Origin: an uncultured Sphaerochaeta sp. | Lineage (GTDB): Bacteria > Spirochaetota > Spirochaetia > Sphaerochaetales > Sphaerochaetaceae | Length of the DNA stretch: 64,000 nt | Direction: 5' to 3' | Assembly (NCBI RefSeq): GCF_963666015.1 | Contig: NZ_OY762555.1 | Span: 2,108,001 to 2,172,000 of the forward strand | Part shown: positions 1-6,733 of the stretch, one piece after another | How the letters are laid out: every line of letters begins with the position of its first letter | Position numbering within the stretch: position 1 is the first letter of the stretch | Notes under the pieces: model-generated | What the model was told of the DNA's origin: nothing | The model's database searches: none | What the model saw: the letters and a program-made list of their open reading frames with translations, nothing else | Program-made: the position numbers and the translations under genes

Positions 1-341
1 GGCCTGATGCAAAAGTGACAGAGACAGGTCTTCGGTATGTAGTAAAGAAGGACGGTGAAGGAAAGAAAAGCCCGAAACAAGGCCAGACGGTTACTGTTCA
101 CTATACTGGTTCCTTGCTTGATGGAAGGATTTTTGATAGTTCGGTGCAGAGGGGAACACCTGCACAGTTTGCAATCGGTCAGGTAATTGAAGGGTGGAAT
201 GAGGCCTTAAAAACTATGACTGTCGGTGAACAGCGGACCCTGATCATCCCCCCTGAGCTCGGATACGGGACCATGGGATATCCAGGGGTTATCCCTCCCA
301 ACTCCTATCTGATTTTCGATGTGGAGTTGATAAAGTTTTAA
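1..341 (+). CDS. FKBP-type peptidyl-prolyl isomerase, 5' end missing
   Basis: C-terminal FKBP domain of a peptidyl-prolyl cis-trans isomerase, which speeds proline isomerisation during protein folding. Visible family motifs are FDSS, the VIEGWNEAL helix, a GYG turn and the closing IPPNSYLIFDVEL strand, so the active-site region is essentially complete. The frame is open to the left edge (codons for P-D-A-K precede the GTG at 15), so the true start, and possibly a dimerisation domain or signal peptide, lies outside the window. It ends in TAA 25 bases before radA and is probably read with it. The family is certain; full length and localisation are unknown. Confidence 0.9.
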   Translation, partial: PDAKVTETGLRYVVKKDGEGKKSPKQGQTVTVHYTGSLLDGRIFDSSVQRGTPAQFAIGQVIEGWNEALKTMTVGEQRTLIIPPELGYGTMGYPGVIPPNSYLIFDVELIKF

Positions 342-366
342 TTATATATATAAGAAGGAGATACTT

Positions 367-1719
367 GTGAAAGAGAAGGCTGTTCATTACGTCTGTAGCC
401 AATGTGGCAGGGTTGAGACAAAATGGTTGGGACGCTGTCCAGACTGCGGAAGTTGGAACACCTTTGAAGAGGAAGCGGTAAGTAAACCTTCCGATGGCAA
501 ACGTGCTGTGATCAGCACCGCTACCAAGCCTGTGAGTTTGGAGGAAGTTGCCATTGATCCTTTGTTCCGTTATGAGACAGGTATCAGTGAACTTGACCGG
601 GTACTTGGTGGAGGAGTCATGCGTGGCTCTTCCATCCTCCTTGGGGGAGAGCCGGGTATCGGCAAGTCCACCTTAATGCTCCAGGTCCTTGAAAAGTGCT
701 CGAGCGGACGGAAAGTGCTCTACATTTCCGGAGAGGAGTCACCAAGTCAGGTTAAGCTTCGTGCCCAACGACTCGAACTCAATCTTTCATCCATCTCCAT
801 TTTTTGTGATACCAGGGTGGAAGTGGTGGTAAGTATATTGAGTGAAGAGAAGCCTGATGTAGTTGTGGTTGATTCATTGCAGACACTCACCACTGATGAG
901 ATCCCTTCCCCTGCCGGGTCAGTAAACCAAATCCGATCTTGCTCGACTACCTTGGTTGGACTCTGTAAACAGTTGGGAATATCGCTGTTTCTCATTGGGC
1001 ATGTGACGAAGGAAGGGGTTTTGGCTGGCCCGAAAGTCATCGAACATCTGGTTGATACCGTAATCTACTTTGAGCAGATTTCCAGTGGAATTCGGTTGAT
1101 TCGAGCTGCAAAAAATCGGTTTGGCTCAGTTGATGAAATCGGTATTTTCAGTATGCATGAGAAAGGGCTCAGCCCTGTGGCAAATCCATCCTCATTCTTT
1201 ATCACCGATAGGCTTACAAAGGACATTCCCCCTGGGATATCCTATACCCCGGTTCTTGAAGGGTCACGGACATTTCTAGTAGAAATCCAGGCACTGACTA
1301 CCAGTGCCAAGAATGGGTATACCCGCATCTATTCAGACAGAATTGATACAGCCAGGGTTACCCGCGTTGCTGCAATTTTGGAGCGACATGCAGGCCTTCG
1401 GCTCAGCGACCAGGATATCTATGTCAATGTAGCCGGTGGGATGAAACTCAGCGAGGTGTCCATTGAGTTGCCCCTTGCCCTTGCCCTCTGGTCTGCCTTG
1501 ACCAACAAGAGTATACCCAAGGCATTGGTTAGCTATGGGGAGCTTAGCCTGGCGGGAGAAGTGAGGGGTGTTGGGTTTCCTGACAAGAGAGAGAAGGCGG
1601 CAAAAGAGCTGGGGTTCAAACGTTCAATAGTCCCCAGAGTAAGTACTCGCTCCCCATTAGTCCAGCATGCTTGCACTACCATAAAAGAAGCTCTGGATCT
1701 TATGAATTCAATGAAGTGA
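367..1719 (+). CDS. radA: DNA repair protein RadA (Sms)
   Basis: RadA/Sms, a RecA-like ATPase that helps process recombination intermediates and drives branch migration. The 450 residues carry the whole family layout: an N-terminal zinc finger with C10, C13, C24 and C27, Walker A GGEPGIGKST near residue 92, the RadA-specific KNRFG motif near 248, and a C-terminal Lon-protease-like domain. The start is GTG, fixed by the ribosome binding site AGAAGGAG 8 bases upstream; the length is normal. It follows the FKBP gene closely and faces the traB-like gene across a terminator region that contains a tandem duplication. Confidence 0.96.
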   Translation: MKEKAVHYVCSQCGRVETKWLGRCPDCGSWNTFEEEAVSKPSDGKRAVISTATKPVSLEEVAIDPLFRYETGISELDRVLGGGVMRGSSILLGGEPGIGKSTLMLQVLEKCSSGRKVLYISGEESPSQVKLRAQRLELNLSSISIFCDTRVEVVVSILSEEKPDVVVVDSLQTLTTDEIPSPAGSVNQIRSCSTTLVGLCKQLGISLFLIGHVTKEGVLAGPKVIEHLVDTVIYFEQISSGIRLIRAAKNRFGSVDEIGIFSMHEKGLSPVANPSSFFITDRLTKDIPPGISYTPVLEGSRTFLVEIQALTTSAKNGYTRIYSDRIDTARVTRVAAILERHAGLRLSDQDIYVNVAGGMKLSEVSIELPLALALWSALTNKSIPKALVSYGELSLAGEVRGVGFPDKREKAAKELGFKRSIVPRVSTRSPLVQHACTTIKEALDLMNSMK

Positions 1720-1750
1720 TTACATAGTAAGCAATACAAGATAAAAAATA

Positions 1751-1875
1751 ACAAATAAAAGAAATAAATTTATTAATAAAGAGTTAGAAAAAGGCCGTAT
1801 CTAGCGATACGATACAAATAAAAGAAATAAATTTATTAATAAAGAGTTAGAAAAAGGCCGTATCTAGCGATACGA
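1751..1875. repeat. 63-bp tandem duplication in the radA/traB intergenic region
   Basis: Bases 1751-1812 and 1814-1875 are identical over 62 positions, giving a period of 63. The unit is AT-rich (AAATAAATTTATTAATAAAG) and ends in a short hairpin core, CGTATC-TAGC-GATACG. It lies between the convergent radA and traB-like genes. Identity this high points to a recent duplication. Only the second copy continues into CCTTT, which completes the outer part of the terminator stem. Confidence 0.95.
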
Positions 1876-1880
1876 CCTTT
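1853..1880 (-). terminator. Intrinsic terminator for the traB-like gene
   Basis: Stem AAAGG-c-CGTATC, loop TAGC, then GATACG-a-CCTTT, with a single C/A mismatch. Read on the minus strand it is followed by TTTTTCTAAC, a usable U-tract, 24 bases after the traB-like stop. On the plus strand the tract (CTAGTTATG) is poorer, so termination of radA here is less certain. Confidence 0.7.
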
Positions 1881-1903
1881 CTAGTTATGTTCGTTAGCTT
1901 TCC

Positions 1904-3100
1904 TTATGAACCAAGCATACTGAGAAGAATGGGGAATATGACTACATTTCCGATGGATGCCAATAAGCTTGTATAGAGGAATACGAGAAGTGTATGTAAT
2001 ACGCGGTTGCGATACCAACCCTTGAAGGTTGTAGCATCCTCTCCTAGTTGTTCAAAGTCCCGTACCTTTGGTTTTCTCAGTGTCGCTTCCATCAATCCAC
2101 TCACCATACCTATTCCAATTCCTGGATGGAGGCTTGTTAGGGGGGCTGACAATATACTCACCAATGTGTTGAGGGGATGGGCTAGAGCCAGGATGGCACC
2201 AATGGCGGTGAAGCTCATGTTCACTGCCAGCCAGTACCCAAACATCTTGATCCCTTCACTCTGACCGAGGTTGAAGAAACCATACAAGAGGATTCCCACA
2301 ATAAGTATGGGGAAACCCCAAGAAAATATTTTGCCTGCCTTCCCAGCCTTCGGAGCGGTACTTATATCTGTAAGGTCGGTACCGATGGAGCCCTCTTCGA
2401 TTGCCTTGATTGTCTTGATGATACCGCCTTGGTGACCTGCTCCAATGACGGCTAACTTTTTATCTCCAGGGGAGAGAAAGATACTGGTTGCAAGGTAGCG
2501 GTCACGCTCGTCAATGAGCACTTCCTTGACCGACGGTAGTTCCTTGGCCATCTCATCCATCATGCCTTGCATCACATCGGCTTTCTTGAGGGACTCCAGT
2601 TCCTCCTCGGAAATCTTTTCATTACTGAAAACGGCACTGATGATGGTGGCAATGAGTTTCGCCTTGTTCCAGAGGTTCGACTTTCTCCATGCCCTGCTGA
2701 AAGTGACCTGGATTTCCCGGTCACAGAGTGAGTAGGGTATCTCTTTTTCCTTGGCCAGTCTGGCTGCACTGAGGATTTCTTCTCCGGGGGCACTCCCTGA
2801 TTGGTCTCCCATTCGTTTCTGAAAGGAGGAGAGGGCCATATTCGCCAACAGGAGGAACCCCTTATTTTCCTTGAGGACCTTCTTGATGTCCATATCTGAC
2901 CAAGAGGATTTCTCCTCCCTGTTTTTCATCCGTCCATCGTCAAGTTCAAGGCAGATATGGTCAGGTTGCTCACTCTCAATGAGCTGTGCAACTTCATCAA
3001 CACTCTCTTTGGATACATGGGCTGTGCCCACAAGGAGAATCTCTCTTCCATCGTTGAGTGTAAGTCGGTGGAAGGTATCACTCATTTTTTCATCAGTCAT
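1904..3100 (-). CDS. TraB/PrgY-family membrane protein
   Basis: TraB/PrgY-like protein. Enterococcal PrgY limits sex-pheromone activity, but the function of chromosomal bacterial relatives is unknown. The N-terminal half shows the family's GTAHVSKES and LELDDGR motifs plus GAGHQGGI. The C-terminal half, from about residue 260, has four or more hydrophobic segments around AHPLNTLVSILSAPLTSLHPG, which is typical. I place the start at ATG 3100: a TTGTTT/TATAGT promoter (17-bp spacer) ends 7 bases before it and no ribosome binding site exists, suggesting a leaderless mRNA. An ATG 15 bases downstream is the alternative. It is divergent from the lysO-like gene. Confidence 0.85.
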   Translation of the reverse strand: MTDEKMSDTFHRLTLNDGREILLVGTAHVSKESVDEVAQLIESEQPDHICLELDDGRMKNREEKSSWSDMDIKKVLKENKGFLLLANMALSSFQKRMGDQSGSAPGEEILSAARLAKEKEIPYSLCDREIQVTFSRAWRKSNLWNKAKLIATIISAVFSNEKISEEELESLKKADVMQGMMDEMAKELPSVKEVLIDERDRYLATSIFLSPGDKKLAVIGAGHQGGIIKTIKAIEEGSIGTDLTDISTAPKAGKAGKIFSWGFPILIVGILLYGFFNLGQSEGIKMFGYWLAVNMSFTAIGAILALAHPLNTLVSILSAPLTSLHPGIGIGMVSGLMEATLRKPKVRDFEQLGEDATTFKGWYRNRVLHTLLVFLYTSLLASIGNVVIFPILLSMLGS

Positions 3101-3107
3101 GCAGTAA

Positions 3108-3136
3108 ACTATACTGAAGGAAGAGCGGAGAAACAA
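3108..3136 (-). promoter_or_regulatory. Promoter of the traB-like gene, probably leaderless
   Basis: On the minus strand, -35 TTGTTT (3136-3131) and -10 TATAGT (3113-3108) are 17 bp apart. The expected start point at about 3101 coincides with the ATG at 3100, and nothing resembling AGGAGG precedes that ATG. Confidence 0.65.
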
Positions 3137-3142
3137 GGGAAT

Positions 3143-3169
3143 TTGACAGTCATGTGTGATTGATATACT
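3143..3169 (+). promoter_or_regulatory. Promoter of the lysO-like gene, probably leaderless
   Basis: A perfect TTGACA (3143-3148) and a TATACT -10 (3164-3169) preceded by TG (extended -10); the spacer is 15 bp, compensated by the TGA extension. The predicted start point, 3176-3178, lies 2-4 bases before the ATG at 3180. Confidence 0.7.
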
Positions 3170-3179
3170 GTTTGTCCAC

Positions 3180-4124
3180 ATGGAAACACTTCTCTATCTG
3201 GCGAAACTCGCCCTTGCTTTAGTTCTCGGAATGGGTTCTGCACATCTTTTGGGCAAGGAGCGGTTTACCCATGTCTCTGCGTATGCTCAGATGTTCTTGG
3301 TTTGGCTTCTGCTGTTTTTCATGGGGGTGAACACTGGGGGAATCGAAGGAATTACCTCACAGTTTGGGACCATTGGCATTACTGCGTTGCTTATCACCCT
3401 TTTTGGAGTGGCCGGTACCATTTTAGTTGCTCTGCTTTTTTCCTTCATCCTGACACCCTCCTTGCGTTCTGAACATATTGCCATTGCAAAGAGGAAGGAG
3501 CAGAGTTTCATCAGAAGACTATATGATATTATCAAGGAACCTCTGCTCTTGGTTTCCATTGTAATCCTTGGGTTGGTATTGAGACTGGGTACGAATGCTT
3601 TCTCTTGGTTCGACAGTTCCTTGGTTACCTACCTGCTTTATGTGCTGTTGTTTTCTGTTGGTATGGGTATGGTCCATCGAAAGATAAGCTTCAAAGGAGT
3701 GTTTGCTGATAGAAGCCTGTTTTTCCTCCCCCTCTACACCATATTCGGCACCTATGTTGGAGCCTTTGGTGTTTTCCTTTTCACTCCCTATACCCTCTCA
3801 CAAGTCATAGGGATGCTTAGTGGTTTTGGGTGGTACTCTCTCTCCGGTATACTGATCACCGATCTGGGGTACCCTGTTCTTGGTTCCATATCATTCCTGT
3901 CCAATCTGCTGAGGGAGAGTTTCTCTTTCTTCCTCATTCCTCTCTTTGGAAGGTTGGGAAGGAGGTATTACTATCCTGCAGTCTGCACTGCCGGTGCAAC
4001 CAGTATGGATGTCACCTTGGTCTTGCTATCCTCTCACTTTGGGACGCGTACCATGGTAGGTTCGATCTATCATGGTGTGATCATGAGCTTGGTTGCTCCG
4101 CTTCTCATTCCTCTCTTTTTCTAA
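3180..4124 (+). CDS. LysO-family (DUF340) lysine exporter-like membrane protein
   Basis: Polytopic inner-membrane protein of 314 residues resembling LysO/YbjE, which exports L-lysine and its toxic analogue. About eight hydrophobic segments are visible, and the C-terminal half has the family's AGATSMDVTL and YHGVIMSLVAPLLIP segments. The first ATG after the extended -10 promoter is at 3180; an upstream in-frame GTG at 3156 would put the promoter inside the gene and is unlikely. There is no ribosome binding site, so it is probably leaderless. The 3' end overlaps the next, convergent gene by 4 bases. The family is fairly sure; the substrate is inferred. Confidence 0.8.
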   Translation: METLLYLAKLALALVLGMGSAHLLGKERFTHVSAYAQMFLVWLLLFFMGVNTGGIEGITSQFGTIGITALLITLFGVAGTILVALLFSFILTPSLRSEHIAIAKRKEQSFIRRLYDIIKEPLLLVSIVILGLVLRLGTNAFSWFDSSLVTYLLYVLLFSVGMGMVHRKISFKGVFADRSLFFLPLYTIFGTYVGAFGVFLFTPYTLSQVIGMLSGFGWYSLSGILITDLGYPVLGSISFLSNLLRESFSFFLIPLFGRLGRRYYYPAVCTAGATSMDVTLVLLSSHFGTRTMVGSIYHGVIMSLVAPLLIPLFF

Positions 4125-4549
4125 CGCTGTGTCCAGAGCTGGGCAATGATGGTAAGAGGGTTCTCTTTCAGAAGCCTAAGGTAGATGACAGGGGGGCCGT
4201 CAAAGAGGTTGTCGATTGCTGAGGATAATGAGGCGATGGAAGAAGGGGGAGCGAGCTGGGTGAATGTATAACTTCCTTCTTCCAGATAGAAGGGAGCCTC
4301 TACCTTCGGCAGGAGGAGCCCTTTCTCAACAGCCTCTCGTGTTGCCTCATCAGGGCTTTCCTGTACTCCTGCAAAGAGCAGGGAGAGGGTGGAAGAGAGG
4401 GCAAGGCACCCTTCACTGCCTACTGGTTGAGCATCGAGATGGGTAAGCATCTGTTGATAAGCATCCTCCGCATCAGAGGCAGAGAATGGAGCTGTTTGAT
4501 AGGGAATCGCCTGGTTGAGGTGTAAAATCATGGACTTGCTTTGTTGCAT
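4121..4549 (-). CDS. Hypothetical protein, about 142 residues
   Basis: I do not recognise this protein. It is soluble and acidic with no signal peptide; the N-terminal part is helical (DAEDAYQQMLTHLDAQ) and the C-terminal part includes a proline-containing stretch near LAPPSS. It is squeezed between the convergent lysO-like gene (4-base overlap) and a divergent metallopeptidase gene. The ATG at 4549 is chosen because a TTTACC/TACAGT promoter (17-bp spacer) ends 7 bases upstream; the ATG at 4531 is possible. Neither has a ribosome binding site. Clean neighbour boundaries support a real gene. Confidence 0.6.
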   Translation of the reverse strand: MQQSKSMILHLNQAIPYQTAPFSASDAEDAYQQMLTHLDAQPVGSEGCLALSSTLSLLFAGVQESPDEATREAVEKGLLLPKVEAPFYLEEGSYTFTQLAPPSSIASLSSAIDNLFDGPPVIYLRLLKENPLTIIAQLWTQR

Positions 4550-4556
4550 GAGAGAT

Positions 4557-4585
4557 ACTGTAGCAGAATGAAAACAGACGGTAAA
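4557..4585 (-). promoter_or_regulatory. Candidate leaderless promoter for the 142-residue hypothetical gene
   Basis: Minus-strand -35 TTTACC (4585-4580) and -10 TACAGT (4562-4557) with a 17-bp spacer. The start point would fall at the ATG 4549. It overlaps the coding start of the divergent peptidase gene. Confidence 0.4.
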
Positions 4586-5269
4586 GTAGAAAACATACCA
4601 TACACTCTTCTCTACAGAAGAGGGATTCGACATATAACGGTTCGGGTCAAGGCAGATGGGAAGGTGAAGGTAAGTGCCCCTTACGGAATATCGAAGGTTG
4701 CCGTAGAGAGGGTGATTCTCAGCAATAAGGAAAAACTACTCCATACTATCATAAAACAGCAACAGGCAATGCATACCTATGAGAATGGAGAGTTGTTTCC
4801 CTATGAAGGGAAACACTATACACTCATGCTCGAGCCTGGATTGCATGCCACAATAGCGGTACATGGTTCCACTTTGCTCGTGACCTATGATTCTAAAAAG
4901 CCTTTGGACTCCCTTGCTATCTGCCGCCTGATCAAGGAACACTACCGAAAAGAGGCACGCAAGAGGCTAATTCCCCTGGTTTCCTATTGGGCTGATATCC
5001 TGCAACTTCCCATCCCTCCTTTTTCGGTACGCGATTCAAAAAGTCGATGGGGTAGCTGCTCAGCAAAAGGCAGGCTGAATTTTTCCCTGCGATGCCAAGC
5101 TCTAAGCGAAAAGCAACTCTCCTACTTGGTACTCCATGAAATGGCTCACTTGGTACATTTCAATCATTCAAAAGAGTTCCATTCCCTGCTCCTACATTAT
5201 ATGAGCGACTACAAACAGGTACAACGAACCATATTTTCCATGCAAAGGGAGACCCAGCTCTGTCTTTGA
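4568..5269 (+). CDS. YgjP-like (DUF45/M48-type) zinc metallopeptidase
   Basis: YgjP/SprT-like zinc metallopeptidase of 233 residues. The zinc-binding helix HEMAHLVHFNHSKEF carries the HExxH plus downstream H pattern, preceded by the family's RDSKSRWGSCSAKG signature. The cellular substrate is unknown; relatives are found in restriction loci and as stand-alone genes. ATG 4568 is chosen because the upstream residues (LHERYCSR) look non-coding and a weak TGGACT/GATACT promoter (17-bp spacer) ends 8 bases before it, again without a ribosome binding site. Its TGA stop forms the start of a dispersed repeat (5266-5332). Confidence 0.88.
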   Translation: MKTDGKVENIPYTLLYRRGIRHITVRVKADGKVKVSAPYGISKVAVERVILSNKEKLLHTIIKQQQAMHTYENGELFPYEGKHYTLMLEPGLHATIAVHGSTLLVTYDSKKPLDSLAICRLIKEHYRKEARKRLIPLVSYWADILQLPIPPFSVRDSKSRWGSCSAKGRLNFSLRCQALSEKQLSYLVLHEMAHLVHFNHSKEFHSLLLHYMSDYKQVQRTIFSMQRETQLCL

Positions 5270-5332
5270 TTCTCCAACGGAGCGAGAGGAACGTAAACAG
5301 CCTGATGGTCTTTTCCAGATCGAGTGCAGGGA
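5266..5332 (+). repeat. Dispersed repeat, copy 1
   Basis: This 67-base segment aligns with 59133-59200 at roughly three-quarters identity with one gap. Shared blocks are TTGATT-TCCAACGGA, CGAGAG, AAACA, ATGGT and CGAGTG-AGGGA. Both copies start exactly at the TGA stop of the upstream gene, which therefore belongs to the repeat. The nature of the element is unknown; it has no coding potential. Confidence 0.7.
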
Positions 5333-5411
5333 TTGACCTAGGGTATTGCTGTCTTTCATTCACAAATTTGGTATAATTGTGTATCTTTGTATGAAGAGGA
5401 GATTCAATACT

Positions 5412-6620
5412 ATGAAACCTGATGTACTTGCAGATGGTGTCTACCGCGTAGCCGCAAAGGTTGGCAGTCGGGACCTATTTGAAGGAATATGGCCTATACC
5501 TGATGGAGTGATGCTGAACTCTTATGTGGTGAAAGGCAGTGAGAAACGTGTTCTGGTTGATTTGGTCAAGGATTGGGATGGAGCGCTGAAAGCTGTTGGT
5601 GATCAGCTGGAGAGTCTTTCCCTCGGAGAAGGGAATCTGGACTACATCGTCATCAATCATATGGAACCAGATCATACCGGAGCAATGGCTGAAATCGTCA
5701 AGCACTATCCTGATGTAGAGATTCTTTGCAGTGCAAAAGCTGTTCCCCTGATAAAGCATTTCTATAAGATTGAGAAGAATGTACGGGCAGTCAGTGATGG
5801 GGAGACCCTCGACCTTGGGGGGAAGACCCTCAAGTTTTTTATGACCCCGAACATCCACTGGCCTGAGACTATGATGACGTATCTGGAAGAGGATGGGATC
5901 CTCTTCAGCTGTGATGCCTTTGGTTCCTTTGGTCGGTATGAGGGTTGCTTTGATGATGAACTGACTGAAGAGGATAAGGCAAAGCTTGCCAGTGAGACTG
6001 AACGCTACTATGCAAACATCGTCTCTTCCTTCTCATCCTTTGTAATTCGTGGAATTGCCAAGCTTGATGGGCTTTCCATCAAGATGGTTGCACCGAGCCA
6101 TGGGGTTGTATGGCGCTCTGAACCTGAGAGGATTATCGAGTGGTACAAGACCCTGGCCACCTATATGCAAGGTCCCAGGGAGAAAGAAGTAGCGGTTGTC
6201 TGGTCGAGTATGTATGGGAATACCCAGGCCTTGCTCACATCGATTGTTGATGGCCTGAAGAGTGAGGGAATACCCGTCCATGTCCTGCAGGTTCCCCAAA
6301 CCCATGAGTCCTTTGTTTTGGAGAAGGTGTGGAGGAGTGAGGGTTTGGTTATCGGCATGCCTACCTACGAATATAAGATGTTCCCCCCGATGTACCACGT
6401 ATTGGACATTCTTGAAAGGAGTCACGTACAAGGAAGGAAAACTCTCCGCTTTGGCTCCTTTGGGTGGTCTGGTGGAGCACAAAAGCAGTTTGATGAGTTC
6501 TCCACTGCTATGAAGTTGGACTGTCGTGGTGTGGTTGAATATCAAGGATCCCCTACTGAGGAAGACAAGCAGAAGGCCTATGATCTGGCGAAAGCATTGG
6601 CCAAGGATATCAAGGGCTGA
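5412..6620 (+). CDS. A-type flavoprotein (FprA-like; flavo-diiron protein)
   Basis: Flavo-diiron protein that reduces O2 (to water) or NO and protects anaerobes from oxygen. The N-terminal metallo-beta-lactamase-like domain holds diiron ligands in NHMEPDHTGAM (H-x-E-x-D-H) and further sites in HWPETMM and PSHGVVW. The C-terminal flavodoxin domain begins near residue 257 with WSSMYGNTQ, an FMN phosphate loop. At 402 residues it is the standard two-domain form without a rubredoxin tail. The start is ATG 5412, fixed by GAGGAG at 5396-5401; earlier ATGs lack one. A strong hairpin follows, so it is a single-gene unit. Confidence 0.93.
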   Translation: MKPDVLADGVYRVAAKVGSRDLFEGIWPIPDGVMLNSYVVKGSEKRVLVDLVKDWDGALKAVGDQLESLSLGEGNLDYIVINHMEPDHTGAMAEIVKHYPDVEILCSAKAVPLIKHFYKIEKNVRAVSDGETLDLGGKTLKFFMTPNIHWPETMMTYLEEDGILFSCDAFGSFGRYEGCFDDELTEEDKAKLASETERYYANIVSSFSSFVIRGIAKLDGLSIKMVAPSHGVVWRSEPERIIEWYKTLATYMQGPREKEVAVVWSSMYGNTQALLTSIVDGLKSEGIPVHVLQVPQTHESFVLEKVWRSEGLVIGMPTYEYKMFPPMYHVLDILERSHVQGRKTLRFGSFGWSGGAQKQFDEFSTAMKLDCRGVVEYQGSPTEEDKQKAYDLAKALAKDIKG

Positions 6621-6634
6621 TCTGCAAGCATACG

Positions 6635-6675
6635 AGAAAAGGTTGTTTCCTCAAGAAAGAGAGACAACCTTTTCT
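6635..6675 (+). terminator. Hairpin after the flavoprotein gene
   Basis: Perfect 12-bp stem AGAAAAGGTTGT / ACAACCTTTTCT with a 17-base loop, 15 bases after the stop. The U-tract is weak (TGTACTGTG follows), but the right arm itself is U-rich. Confidence 0.7.
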
Positions 6676-6733
6676 TGTACTGTGATATTCCTTCCTGTAC
6701 GCTATGAACAGATACTTTTTGTTTGGGGATCAT

